Assembly: GCF_013280595.1 (NCBI RefSeq) | Contig: NZ_JAAATY010000007.1 | Location: forward strand, 124,001 to 188,000 | From: Kibdelosporangium persicum | GTDB lineage: Bacteria > Actinomycetota > Actinomycetes > Mycobacteriales > Pseudonocardiaceae | DNA length: 64,000 bases | Direction of reading: 5' to 3' | Shown: one piece after another, positions 56,324-63,865 of the stretch | Numbering within the stretch: the first letter of the stretch is position 1 | How the letters are laid out: each line of letters begins with the position of its first letter | Translations under genes and position numbers: made by a program | Notes under the pieces: model-generated | What the model was told of the DNA's origin: nothing | Database searches by the model: none | The model's input: the letters and a program-made list of their open reading frames with translations, nothing else

Positions 56324-57099
56324 TGTTGTTGCAGGACAAGGTGGTCGTGGTCGCCGGGATCGGCCCGGGGCTCGGCCGGTCGATCGCGTTGCGATGTGCG
56401 CGGCAGGGTGCGGACATCGTGCTGGCGGCACGGACCGAGTCCCGGCTCACCGAAGTCGCCAAAGAGGTCACCGATCTCGGGCGGCGTGCGGTGACCGTGC
56501 CGACGGACATCTCCGACGAGACCGCGGCGGCTCGCTTGGCGGAGACCAGTCTGGAGTCGTTCGGGCGGGTGGACACCTTGGTGAACAACGCTTTCGCGAT
56601 GCCGCCGATGCAGACCTTTGACCGGGCCCCGTTCGACGGAATCCGGCAGGGCTTCGAGACCAACGTTCTCGGCGCGCTGCGGCTGGTGAACCTGTTTCGT
56701 CCGGCGCTGGAAGCCAGTCACGGCTCGGTGGTGATGGTCAGCTCGATGGTGATCCGGCACTCGCAGCTGACCATGGGGCCGTACAAGATGACCAAGTCCG
56801 CGTTGCTGGCGATGGCGCAGAGCCTGTCGACGGAGCTGGGCCCCCAAGGCGTGCGGATCAACACGATCGCGCCCGGCTACATCTGGGCTGACAACGTGAA
56901 GTTCTACTTCGACTACCTCGCCAGGCAACGGGGCATCACGCCACAGGAGGTCTACCAGGAGGTGGCCGCCAACATCGACCTGCGCAAGCTGCCGGAGCCC
57001 GATGAGGTGGCGGACACGATCGTGTTCCTCGCCTCCGAACTGGCTCGTGCGGTCACCGGGCAGTGCCTTGACGTGAACGGCGGGGAGTACCACCACTAG
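56323..57099 (+). CDS. SDR-family oxidoreductase
   Basis: NAD(P)-dependent classical short-chain dehydrogenase of 258 residues. The cofactor loop is GIGPGLGRSIA, NNAF follows, and the catalytic Ser...Tyr-x3-Lys is in VSSMVIRHSQLTMGPYKMTK. The C-terminal GQCLDVNGGEYHH closes the fold. It overlaps the DUF1214 gene by 1 nt and precedes the sulfotransferase gene by 10 nt, so it is in the same operon. A hydroxyl/keto conversion on the compound later sulfated is a reasonable reading. Confidence 0.92.
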   Translation: MLLQDKVVVVAGIGPGLGRSIALRCARQGADIVLAARTESRLTEVAKEVTDLGRRAVTVPTDISDETAAARLAETSLESFGRVDTLVNNAFAMPPMQTFDRAPFDGIRQGFETNVLGALRLVNLFRPALEASHGSVVMVSSMVIRHSQLTMGPYKMTKSALLAMAQSLSTELGPQGVRINTIAPGYIWADNVKFYFDYLARQRGITPQEVYQEVAANIDLRKLPEPDEVADTIVFLASELARAVTGQCLDVNGGEYHH

Positions 57100-57109
57100 G
57101 GGTTGCACT

Positions 57110-58225
57110 GTGGATGTCGAGTCGTTGCACGCGTCGGCCACCAAGATCACCGGCCTGACCGACTTCGGGGATTCCGCTTATCTCGAAGGCCTTTCGGTGC
57201 TGCTGGCCTCGTACGAACGGGAAGCCGGGCTCACCGAGCTGGGCTACCGGGTCAAACGCGCCGGCCTGCGCACGGCGTTGGTGGCGCGGCTGTTGAGCGA
57301 GGCGGCGTGGCAGCGCCATCCCGGGTACGCGTCCGTGCCGATCGAGCGGCCGATCTTCGTCACCGGCCTGCCCCGCACCGGAACGACGGCGTTGCACCGG
57401 CTGTTGACCGAGGACCCCGCGCACCAAGGCCTGGAACTGTGGCTCACCGACGTGCCCCAGCCCCGTCCGCCGCGTGAGACGTGGGACGAAAACCCGATGT
57501 ACCAACGGATCCAGGCCGGATACGAGCAACACCACGTCGAGCACCCCGAGTTCATGGGCCTGCACTACATCACCGCGGACATGGCCGAGGAGTGCTGGCG
57601 GCTGCTGCGCCAGTCCATGTTGTCCGTGTCGTTCGAATGCCTCGCCTACATCCCGGGGTACTCGGCATGGCTGGCCGAACAGGACTGGAGCGACGCGTAC
57701 CACCGGCACCGCCGCAACCTCCAGCTGATCGGGATGCCGGACGCGCAACGCCGTTGGGTGCTCAAGAACCCCAGCCACCTGTTCGCGCTCGACGCGCTGA
57801 TGGACGCCTATCCCGATGCGCTGGTGATCCAGACGCACCGGCCGCCGCGCACCATCATCGCGTCGATGTGCAGCCTCGCCGAACAAGCCGCCGGGGAGTG
57901 GTCCACGGTCTTCCGTGGCCCGGTCATCGGCGAGACCCAGTTGGAGCTGTGGGCTCGTGGACTGGAGAAGTTCACCGCCGACCGCGCGAAACACAATCCC
58001 GCCCAGTTCTTCGACGTGCGGTACGACGATTTCGTGGCCGATCCCCTTGGCGTCGTCACGGACATCTACCGCCATTTCGGCATGGAGAACTCCGACGAGA
58101 CGCTGACCGCGATGAAAGCCGTGCACTCGTCCGGCGATCGCCGCCGGTCGCACCGGTACGACCTGGCCGACTTCGGTCTGACGGTGGAACAGGTGGAGGC
58201 GAGGTTCAGTTCCGTAGCGCAGTGA
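57110..58225 (+). CDS. PAPS-dependent sulfotransferase
   Basis: A 371-residue sulfotransferase (Sulfotransfer_3 type). The 5'-phosphosulfate loop is GLPRTGTTALHRLL at 86-99, and the 3'-phosphate-binding region is in VIQTHRPPRTIIASMCSLAE. It transfers sulfate from PAPS to a hydroxyl acceptor in the cytoplasm. GTG start at 57110. It is the third gene of the DUF1214 operon, and the PAPS-making cysD-cysNC operon lies about 2.5 kb away behind a promoter of the same design. The gene overlaps the convergent methyltransferase by 20 nt. Confidence 0.9.
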   Translation: MDVESLHASATKITGLTDFGDSAYLEGLSVLLASYEREAGLTELGYRVKRAGLRTALVARLLSEAAWQRHPGYASVPIERPIFVTGLPRTGTTALHRLLTEDPAHQGLELWLTDVPQPRPPRETWDENPMYQRIQAGYEQHHVEHPEFMGLHYITADMAEECWRLLRQSMLSVSFECLAYIPGYSAWLAEQDWSDAYHRHRRNLQLIGMPDAQRRWVLKNPSHLFALDALMDAYPDALVIQTHRPPRTIIASMCSLAEQAAGEWSTVFRGPVIGETQLELWARGLEKFTADRAKHNPAQFFDVRYDDFVADPLGVVTDIYRHFGMENSDETLTAMKAVHSSGDRRRSHRYDLADFGLTVEQVEARFSSVAQ

Positions 58226-58988
58226 CCGCGACGGTGTTGAAGCGCATCGTGAAACGTCCGCCCATGGCGTCGATGGCCTCGCCCATGGCCACCAGCACTT
58301 CGGCGACGGTGTCCGCCGGGAAGCTGCTCATGCCGCCGTGGGTCGGGACGCGGTCGAGCCACTCGTCCCTGGTGTACTCGCGTTCCCAGCTGAACTGCCA
58401 CTCGTCCGGCGCTTGGAACGCGCCTGTTTCGCGAATGCCGTCGGCGGCGCGACCGGTCATCACCGCGTATGGGTTGTCGTTGTTCGTGATCTGCGCGGGG
58501 AACGAGTCAGGCAGAAGCCTGCGGTAGATCTCGGCGAACGCCGTGGCCAGCTCGGCAGGCGGTTGGTCGGCGTTCCAGAACACGGCGAGCAGCCCGCCGG
58601 GTCGAAGGACTTGCGCCGCCTTGGCCGCTCCGTTCACCGGATCGACCCAGTGCCAGCACTGCCCGGCGGTGATCGCGTCGAACGTCCGGCCGGCGGACTG
58701 CCATTCCTCGATCTTCGCGACCTCGACCTCAAGGCCGCGTTCCCGGGCGTGCTCGGCCATCCGGGCGTCGGGCTCGACACCGAGCACCTCACATCCGGCC
58801 GCTTGCAGTTGGCGGGCCACGATGCCCGTACCGCAGCCGACGTCCAGCACGTGTGCTCCGGGGCTGGTGGCGACGATTCGGTCGATCAACGCGTCCGGGT
58901 AGCGGGGACGCGTTCGGTCATAGCGTTCCGCGTCGACGCCGAAGGACTCCGCGACGTGCCGGTACTGGTGAGGCTCTAGAGTGGGCAT
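58206..58988 (-). CDS. Class I SAM-dependent methyltransferase
   Basis: A 260-residue methyltransferase (Methyltransf_11 type): motif I VLDVGCGTGIVARQL, acidic loop GVEPDARM, motif in DAITAGQCWHWVD and LRPGGLLAVFW. The substrate is unknown. ATG at 58988 lies 6 nt after a TATGGT -10 box and inside a palindromic operator, so the mRNA is probably leaderless. It is divergent from a TetR gene that shares the operators. Confidence 0.88.
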   Translation of the reverse strand: MPTLEPHQYRHVAESFGVDAERYDRTRPRYPDALIDRIVATSPGAHVLDVGCGTGIVARQLQAAGCEVLGVEPDARMAEHARERGLEVEVAKIEEWQSAGRTFDAITAGQCWHWVDPVNGAAKAAQVLRPGGLLAVFWNADQPPAELATAFAEIYRRLLPDSFPAQITNNDNPYAVMTGRAADGIRETGAFQAPDEWQFSWEREYTRDEWLDRVPTHGGMSSFPADTVAEVLVAMGEAIDAMGGRFTMRFNTVAVTALRN

Positions 58989-59023
58989 GTGCCCACCATA
59001 GTGGGCAAGCGCCCACTCGACAA
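58981..59023. promoter_or_regulatory. Divergent promoter with two TetR-type palindromes
   Basis: GTGGGCATGTGCCCAC (58981-58996) and GTGGGCAAGCGCCCAC (59001-59016), 20 bp apart. On the minus strand TTGTCG (59023-59018), 17-nt spacer and TATGGT (59000-58995) make a promoter; the second palindrome fills the spacer and the first covers the start codon of the methyltransferase. Confidence 0.75.
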
Positions 59024-59036
59024 GGGAGGAACCCCG

Positions 59037-59618
59037 GTGCCGACCGGCGTGAGCATCCGTGACGTGCGCGCCCAGCTCTTCGCAGCCGCCGACCGGATCC
59101 TGCTGCGGGACGGCCCGAGCGCGCTCACCAGCCGCGCCGTCACGGCCGAGGCAGGTGTGGCGAAAGGCGTCCTGCACAAGCATTTCGACGACTTCGACGC
59201 GTTCCTCGCCGAGTTCGTGCTCGACCGCGTCGAACGAATGGACGCCGATGCGGCAGCCCTGCGCGACGCCGCCGGAACCGGCTCGGTCGTCGACAACCTG
59301 ACCACCGCGCTGATCGCCGTGTTCGAGTCTGTCGCTGTCGCGGTCGTCGCCCTCATCACGTATCGCGACGAACTCCGTGCCCGGTTGCGTGAGGTCTGGC
59401 CCGCGGGCGTCCCCGTACTGACGGAGGCCGCGATCATGATCGGCGACTACCTGGGCGCGGAACGGGACCGCGGCCGCATCTCGCCGGACTCGGACGTCAA
59501 CACCCTTGCCGCGATGCTCATCGGCTCCGCGCACCTGCTGTTCGCCGACCGGTCCAACCGGCCGGACACCGAGGCCGTCCGCCGGATCGTGACGACGCTA
59601 CTTGGTCCAGAAGCGTGA
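59037..59618 (+). CDS. TetR-family regulator of the methyltransferase divergon
   Basis: A 193-residue regulator with helix-turn-helix LTSRAVTAEAGVAKGVLHKHF followed by an all-helical ligand domain. GTG at 59037 has AGGGAGGA 7 nt upstream; longer in-frame starts run through the operators. It probably represses itself and the divergent methyltransferase through the twin palindromes at 58981-59016. It overlaps the end of the LysR gene by about 20 nt. Confidence 0.88.
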   Translation: MPTGVSIRDVRAQLFAAADRILLRDGPSALTSRAVTAEAGVAKGVLHKHFDDFDAFLAEFVLDRVERMDADAAALRDAAGTGSVVDNLTTALIAVFESVAVAVVALITYRDELRARLREVWPAGVPVLTEAAIMIGDYLGAERDRGRISPDSDVNTLAAMLIGSAHLLFADRSNRPDTEAVRRIVTTLLGPEA

Positions 59619-60503
59619 CCAGGTCGCGGGCGGCCGCGACTCCGTGAGCACGTACTCGCGGAACGCCTCGACCACCGCCGGGGCGTAGTGATCAGGGCAC
59701 CAGCCGACACCGATCGTCCTGGCACAGCGCGGTTGTGAGATCGGCAGTTCCACGACGCCGGGCAGCGGCCCGGGAGCCGGCGCGAGCAGCGCCACCCCGC
59801 AGCCCGCGCCGACCAGGCCGCGCAGCATCGTCGGATCCTCGCCCTCGAACGCGATCCGTGGCTCGAAACCGGCCTCGCGGCACAGCCGTTCGGTGATCGG
59901 CCTGAGCCCGAAGCCGTGCGCGAACGTCACGAACGGCTCGTCCTTGACCTCCGCGAGCCGGACCTTGCGGCGTCGCGCCAGGCGGTGCCCGACCGGGACG
60001 ACCAGCGCGAGCGGCTCGTCCAGCACCGGTCGCCAGGTGATTCCCGGCTGGTCGGACGGTTGTGCCGCCAGCACCATGTCGACCTCGCCGTCCAGCAGGG
60101 CCTGTTCGTTGCGGCTGGTTCCGCCCTGCCGGAACGCGAACTCGACCTTGGGGTACCGGGCGCGGAAACCGCTCAGCAGGGCGGGAACCAGTTCGGTGCC
60201 GAGCGTGTTGAGGAACGCGAACCGAACCGTGCCGTGCGTGGGATCCGCGGCGGTTCCGATTGTCCTGACGGCACCGTCGATCGCGTTGAGCGCTCGTCTG
60301 GCGGCGTCGAGCAGTGTGCGGCCGTTGCTGTTGAGCCGCAGCACGCGGCCGACACGGTCGAACAGGGGAGCGCCGACCTCGCTCTCCAGCCGCGCGAGAC
60401 CGCGCGACAGGGCGGGCTGTGACACATGCAACTGGGCCGCCGCGGCCGTCACCGTCCGGCCCTCGGCGACCATCACGAACCATCTGAGCTGGTCAATCTC
60501 CAC
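59598..60503 (-). CDS. LysR-family transcriptional regulator
   Basis: A 301-residue LysR regulator: N-terminal helix-turn-helix (IDQLRWFVMVAEGRTVTAAAAQLHVSQPALSRGLARLE) and a periplasmic-binding-protein-like effector domain. GTG at 60503 is the start of the family pattern. It is divergent from the TauE-like exporter gene, with a LysR-type dyad between them, so it likely controls that gene. Confidence 0.92.
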   Translation of the reverse strand: MEIDQLRWFVMVAEGRTVTAAAAQLHVSQPALSRGLARLESEVGAPLFDRVGRVLRLNSNGRTLLDAARRALNAIDGAVRTIGTAADPTHGTVRFAFLNTLGTELVPALLSGFRARYPKVEFAFRQGGTSRNEQALLDGEVDMVLAAQPSDQPGITWRPVLDEPLALVVPVGHRLARRRKVRLAEVKDEPFVTFAHGFGLRPITERLCREAGFEPRIAFEGEDPTMLRGLVGAGCGVALLAPAPGPLPGVVELPISQPRCARTIGVGWCPDHYAPAVVEAFREYVLTESRPPATWSRFWTK

Positions 60504-60507
60504 ACCA

Positions 60508-60522
60508 ATGCATGGTACGCAT
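60508..60522. promoter_or_regulatory. LysR-type T-N11-A dyad
   Basis: ATGCATGGTACGCAT, inverted ATGC/GCAT half sites, between the divergent LysR and TauE genes. It lies 5 nt from the lysR start and 30 nt from the tauE-like start. Confidence 0.5.
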
Positions 60523-60551
60523 CGATGTGATCGCTGACGTTCATTGGACGC

Positions 60552-61313
60552 ATGACTGTGGCGTGCCGGAGAGTGAAGGACGTGGACTTGCTGGTCGTGG
60601 CCGCCGTGGGGCTGGTCGCCGGTGTGGTGAACGCGATCGCCGGCGCCGGTGCGCTGCTGACGTTCCCGGTGTTCCTCGCGATGGGCATGACGCCATTGCA
60701 GGCCAACGTCGCCAACTGCATTGGTGTCGTGCCAGGCAATGTCGCGTCCACCGTCAGCTTCCGCCGTGAGCTCGCGACGCAGAAACCCCTGCTGCGCCGC
60801 CTGATCCTGCCTGCCGCTGTCGGCTCGCTGATCGGCGGCCTCATCCTTTTCGCCCTGCCGGAACGGGTTTTCACGTACCTGGTGCCCATCCTGCTCGGCC
60901 TCGGCGCCGTGCTGGTGCTGAGCCAACCGCTCGTGGCCAAGAAGCTGCGCTCCACGGCCGCCCATCGAGGCCCGCTGAGGTCGCTGGTGTTCGGCACGTC
61001 GGTGTACGGCGGCTACTTCGGCACCGGGATCGGCGTCATCTTCTTCGCCGTGCTCGGCCTCTTCGCCAAGGGAACCGCGCACCAGTTGAACGCCGTGAAG
61101 GTTGTCCTGCAAGGCATCGCCAACGGCGTCGCCGGTGTCCTGTTCTGCTTCATCGCGCCCGTGCCGTGGCCACAGACCGTGGTCTTCGGACTCGCCACGA
61201 TGATCTCGGGCCCGGTGGGTGCGTACCTGTCCCGCAAGATCCCACCGGCCCCGCTGCGGTACATCATCGGGACACTGGGCCTTGTCGCCGCCGTCCGGCT
61301 CGCGGTGGCCTGA
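60552..61313 (+). CDS. TauE/SafE-family membrane exporter
   Basis: A 253-residue polytopic protein with about eight hydrophobic segments and duplicated TauE/SafE motifs (VAGVVNAIAGAGALLTFPVFLAMGM near the N-terminus; GGYFGTGIGVIFFAVLGLF in the middle). The family exports sulfite, sulfoacetate or related organic anions. ATG at 60552 has no clear ribosome site; GTG at 60573 is in frame. Regulation by the divergent LysR protein is likely. Confidence 0.85.
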   Translation: MTVACRRVKDVDLLVVAAVGLVAGVVNAIAGAGALLTFPVFLAMGMTPLQANVANCIGVVPGNVASTVSFRRELATQKPLLRRLILPAAVGSLIGGLILFALPERVFTYLVPILLGLGAVLVLSQPLVAKKLRSTAAHRGPLRSLVFGTSVYGGYFGTGIGVIFFAVLGLFAKGTAHQLNAVKVVLQGIANGVAGVLFCFIAPVPWPQTVVFGLATMISGPVGAYLSRKIPPAPLRYIIGTLGLVAAVRLAVA

Positions 61314-61314
61314 C

Positions 61315-62421
61315 TCACAGGTAGTCGAAGTGCACGCCGTCGATCGAGAAGATGCGCGTCGCGTCCCCGTCGAAAGTCTTCAGCAGCGCGGGGAAGTAGT
61401 CCCGCAAGGCTTGTTCGTAGCTCACCGTTCCGTCCCGCAGCTCACCTGCCGCGGTGACGATCCGGTCGAGATCGTCGACGATCCGCGCCCGGCTCATGCT
61501 CGGCGTGCGCGGCCCGTCCTGGTCCGCCATCATCGGCAACTCGCCGAAGACGGCGTAACTGGGGTAGCGGTCCACGTCGGGGATGATCGACCGGAACGGC
61601 ACCCCGTTGAAGAAGAACTCGAACCAGCGGCCACCCGACAGCGTCAGCCACGGCGTGCCGACGGCCAGCGCGGCCATGCCGAACCCGGTGTGCGGCGACA
61701 GGAAGACGTCGCTCGCCTCGACCGCGGCCAACTGCTCGGCCAGGCTCTTGTCGAAGCAGTTCACCGGTCCGGACCGGTGACCCAGCAGCCGGTGGAGATC
61801 CTGCTCGGTGAGGGCGGTGGACGTGCGGTCGTTCTTGACCAGCTTGCCGACCAGCACGAGTTTCGCGTCCGGGTACGCCTCGGTCAGCGCGTCCATGATC
61901 AGCAGCCACGAGTCGGGCGACGGGTACAGCGCGGGTTCGCTCGATCCGCCGGGCATGATCGTGATGGTCCGGTGCCGCGGTTCTTGTCGCGGTGCGGGTA
62001 GTTCGAGCCGGAGCTGTTGGCGTGGCACGTAACCGGCTTTCGGGCTGGAGACGACGGTCCGTCCCTGCCGGGCGATCAGGTGCTGGTCCGTCGCGGTGTA
62101 GTAGTCCCGCAGGCCAGGGAACATCTCGAGCTGGTAGTCCTGGTATCGCCGGGATTCGTCGATCACCCAGTCCCATTCGCGCGGCAGGTGGGCGATGCGC
62201 CGAGCCGAATCCGCGCAGTGGCCGAACAACGGATGGTCGACGGTGTACTTGGCCGTGATGAACGGGCAGAAATCGGTGAGCTCGACCGCCGTGGCCGCGT
62301 TCAGCACGACCGCGAACTCACTGTCCGGGTTCGCCGCGTGGTGGCCGTTCGCGTAGTACAGCGCCTCGATCGCGTGGCCGACCGGTTGGCAGTAGAAGAA
62401 ATTGACCAGCACGCGTCCCAT
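61315..62421 (-). CDS. Glycosyltransferase-like protein (GT9/heptosyltransferase fold)
   Basis: A 368-residue cytoplasmic protein that resembles GT-B enzymes of the GT9 type in its C-terminal half: TITIMPGGSSEPALYPSPDSW, AKLVLVGKLVKNDRT and VFLSPHTGFGMAALAVGTPWLTLSGGRWFEFF. The N-terminal half is less conserved. Acceptor and donor are unknown. ATG at 62421. It converges with the TauE gene with 1 nt between the stops. Confidence 0.65.
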   Translation of the reverse strand: MGRVLVNFFYCQPVGHAIEALYYANGHHAANPDSEFAVVLNAATAVELTDFCPFITAKYTVDHPLFGHCADSARRIAHLPREWDWVIDESRRYQDYQLEMFPGLRDYYTATDQHLIARQGRTVVSSPKAGYVPRQQLRLELPAPRQEPRHRTITIMPGGSSEPALYPSPDSWLLIMDALTEAYPDAKLVLVGKLVKNDRTSTALTEQDLHRLLGHRSGPVNCFDKSLAEQLAAVEASDVFLSPHTGFGMAALAVGTPWLTLSGGRWFEFFFNGVPFRSIIPDVDRYPSYAVFGELPMMADQDGPRTPSMSRARIVDDLDRIVTAAGELRDGTVSYEQALRDYFPALLKTFDGDATRIFSIDGVHFDYL

Positions 62422-62587
62422 GACGGGTGTTTCTACCGGGCGGTGCGCGGCTGGCGAAACTTGTTTTGGAGTCCCGCCGGCGGGTCCGCGACTCTGGTGC
62501 CGTCCTTGCTCCACGCGGTCGGCCGGGTGTCCACAGTGGTCGTCACCGGTCGTTTCGTTACCGGGCAGAGTGATCCGCGTCTCAAGC

Positions 62588-62628
62588 CGAAAGGCCCGGT
62601 TCCCTGGAGTGGGGAACCGGGCCTTTCG
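62588..62628 (-). terminator. Terminator downstream of tRNA-Val(CAC)
   Basis: Perfect 17-bp stem (62588-62604 / 62612-62628) with a 7-nt loop, beginning 8 nt past the tRNA 3' end on the minus strand; the arms end in CCTTTCG. Confidence 0.85.
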
Positions 62629-62636
62629 AACGCCTG

Positions 62637-62708
62637 TGGGCAATACTGGGATCGAACCAGTGACCTCTCCGGTGTGAACGGAGCGCTCTCCCGCTGAGCT
62701 AATCACCC
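62637..62708 (-). tRNA. tRNA-Val(CAC)
   Basis: Cloverleaf with acceptor GGGTGAT/ATTGCCC, anticodon loop TTCACAC (anticodon CAC, reads GUG), D-arm TAGCTCAGCGGGAGAGC and T-loop GGTTCGATCC. CCA is not encoded. 72 nt. Confidence 0.96.
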
Positions 62709-63053
62709 TCTGGCCTGACAGAGACCAAGCTTACAGCAGGCTTCCAGTCGTTTGTAAGCACCCCCCTTTGTTCGGTCTGACCTGGGGAAGCTCGCTGACT
62801 GTCAGATCGGGGTGAAGCCTCCGTCGCAAGATTCACGCGTTGGCGACTACCAAGTTCAGGTCGAACCCAGCACTATGTACCCGTAGGTCCAACGAAGTGA
62901 TTACAGGGCGGAGTCAATCGGTCGCATAGTGTCGACGTATGGGGCCCGAACGGGTGAAGATCGACCACAATGCTATCGACGGCCAGTGCTGTTGCGTCAC
63001 AGGACTAAGGCTCAGTCGTTCAAGGCTGGGAAGGGAGCAGAAGGGTAGCGACG
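62709..63053. other. Intergenic region between tRNA-Val and the SsgA-family gene
   Basis: No convincing coding sequence in 345 nt. On the minus strand it holds the tRNA-Val promoter: -35 TTACAA (62757-62752), 18-nt spacer, -10 TAAGCT (62733-62728). The remainder, relatively AT-rich, should carry the SsgA-family gene promoter; no clear box was assigned. Confidence 0.6.
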
Positions 63054-63479
63054 ATGCGCAACGATCACGTGACGCTCCGCTCGACCGCGGTCTTCGACCT
63101 GCTCGCGCCGCGGACGCCGGCCGTGCCGGTGAAGGTCGAGCTGCGCTATGACACCCGCGACCCGTATGCGGTCGTCGCGGCGTTCCGCACCGGCCGGGCG
63201 GGCTGGGTGGAGTGGGTCTTCGCGCGCGACCTCCTCGCCGACGGGCTGATCGCCGAGGCGGGTGACGGCGACGTCCGGATCAGGCCGGCCGTCGACGACC
63301 CCGAGGTCGTGGTGATCGAGTTGAGCTCGCCGTCCGGCCACGCGGTCTTCGAGGCCTCGGCGCAGGAACTGGCGGACTTCCTCGACCGGACCTACGACGT
63401 CGTCGTGCCCGGCAACGAGCACACCTGGGTCAACGTCGACGAGGCGCTGACGCACCTGATCTCCAACGACCTGACCTGA
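63054..63479 (+). CDS. SsgA-family sporulation/cell-division regulator (SsgB-like)
   Basis: A 141-residue SsgA-like protein (SALP family): PVKVELRYDTRDPYAVVAAFRTGRAGWVEWVFARDLLADGL, and VIELSSPSGHAVFEASAQELADFL. Its length and conserved core match SsgB, which recruits FtsZ to sporulation septa in Streptomyces; other members act on peptidoglycan remodelling. ATG at 63054 is preceded by AAGGG. It implies a mycelial, septating actinomycete. A hairpin (CCGACCC/GGGTCGG, 63493-63527) follows the stop. Confidence 0.9.
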   Translation: MRNDHVTLRSTAVFDLLAPRTPAVPVKVELRYDTRDPYAVVAAFRTGRAGWVEWVFARDLLADGLIAEAGDGDVRIRPAVDDPEVVVIELSSPSGHAVFEASAQELADFLDRTYDVVVPGNEHTWVNVDEALTHLISNDLT

Positions 63480-63504
63480 GGAAACGCGGAAACCGACCCC
63501 CGGT

Positions 63505-63534
63505 TTGAAACCCGTTTGGAGGGTCGGATAAAGT
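63505..63534 (+). promoter_or_regulatory. Promoter of the Gly-Cys-Val tRNA cluster
   Basis: -35 TTGAAA (63505-63510), 18-nt spacer, -10 TAAAGT (63529-63534), about 50 nt before tRNA-Gly. It overlaps the hairpin (63493-63527) after the SsgA-family gene. Confidence 0.65.
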
Positions 63535-63583
63535 TCTGCACGTACCACCGAGGCGGGCCGAGAAGCCCGCCAAGCTGGGGCAG

Positions 63584-63656
63584 GCGGACGTAGCGCAGCT
63601 GGTAGCGCATCACCTTGCCAAGGTGAGGGTCGCGGGTTCGAGTCCCGTCGTCCGCT
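63584..63656 (+). tRNA. tRNA-Gly(GCC)
   Basis: Acceptor GCGGACG/CGTCCGC, anticodon loop TTGCCAA (anticodon GCC), T-loop GGTTCGAGTCC. CCA not encoded. 73 nt. Confidence 0.97.
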
Positions 63657-63703
63657 CGGCGTCGGCCCCTCGGGTCGGACTCCTGGGCAGTTGACAGGAA
63701 ACT

Positions 63704-63775
63704 GGCGCAGTGGCCGAGTGGCTTAGGCAAGGGCCTGCAAAGCCCTGTACGCGGGTTCGATTCCCGCCTGCGCCT
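63704..63775 (+). tRNA. tRNA-Cys(GCA)
   Basis: Acceptor GGCGCAG/CTGCGCC, anticodon loop CTGCAAA (anticodon GCA), T-loop GGTTCGATTCC. CCA not encoded. 72 nt. Confidence 0.97.
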
Positions 63776-63776
63776 C

Positions 63777-63851
63777 GGGCGATTAGCTCAGTGGGAGAGC
63801 GCTACCTTGACACGGTAGAGGTCACTGGTTCAATCCCAGTATCGCCCACCA
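63777..63851 (+). tRNA. tRNA-Val(GAC), CCA encoded
   Basis: Acceptor GGGCGAT/ATCGCCC, anticodon loop TTGACAC (anticodon GAC), T-loop GGTTCAATCC, discriminator A and encoded CCA at 63849-63851. Last of the Gly-Cys-Val cluster. Confidence 0.97.
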
Positions 63852-63865
63852 GTTATATACGCTGG

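Noticed and set aside
62939-63151. A 70-codon frame upstream of the SsgA-family gene
   Set aside because: It overlaps that gene out of frame, has no family similarity and lies in the probable promoter region.
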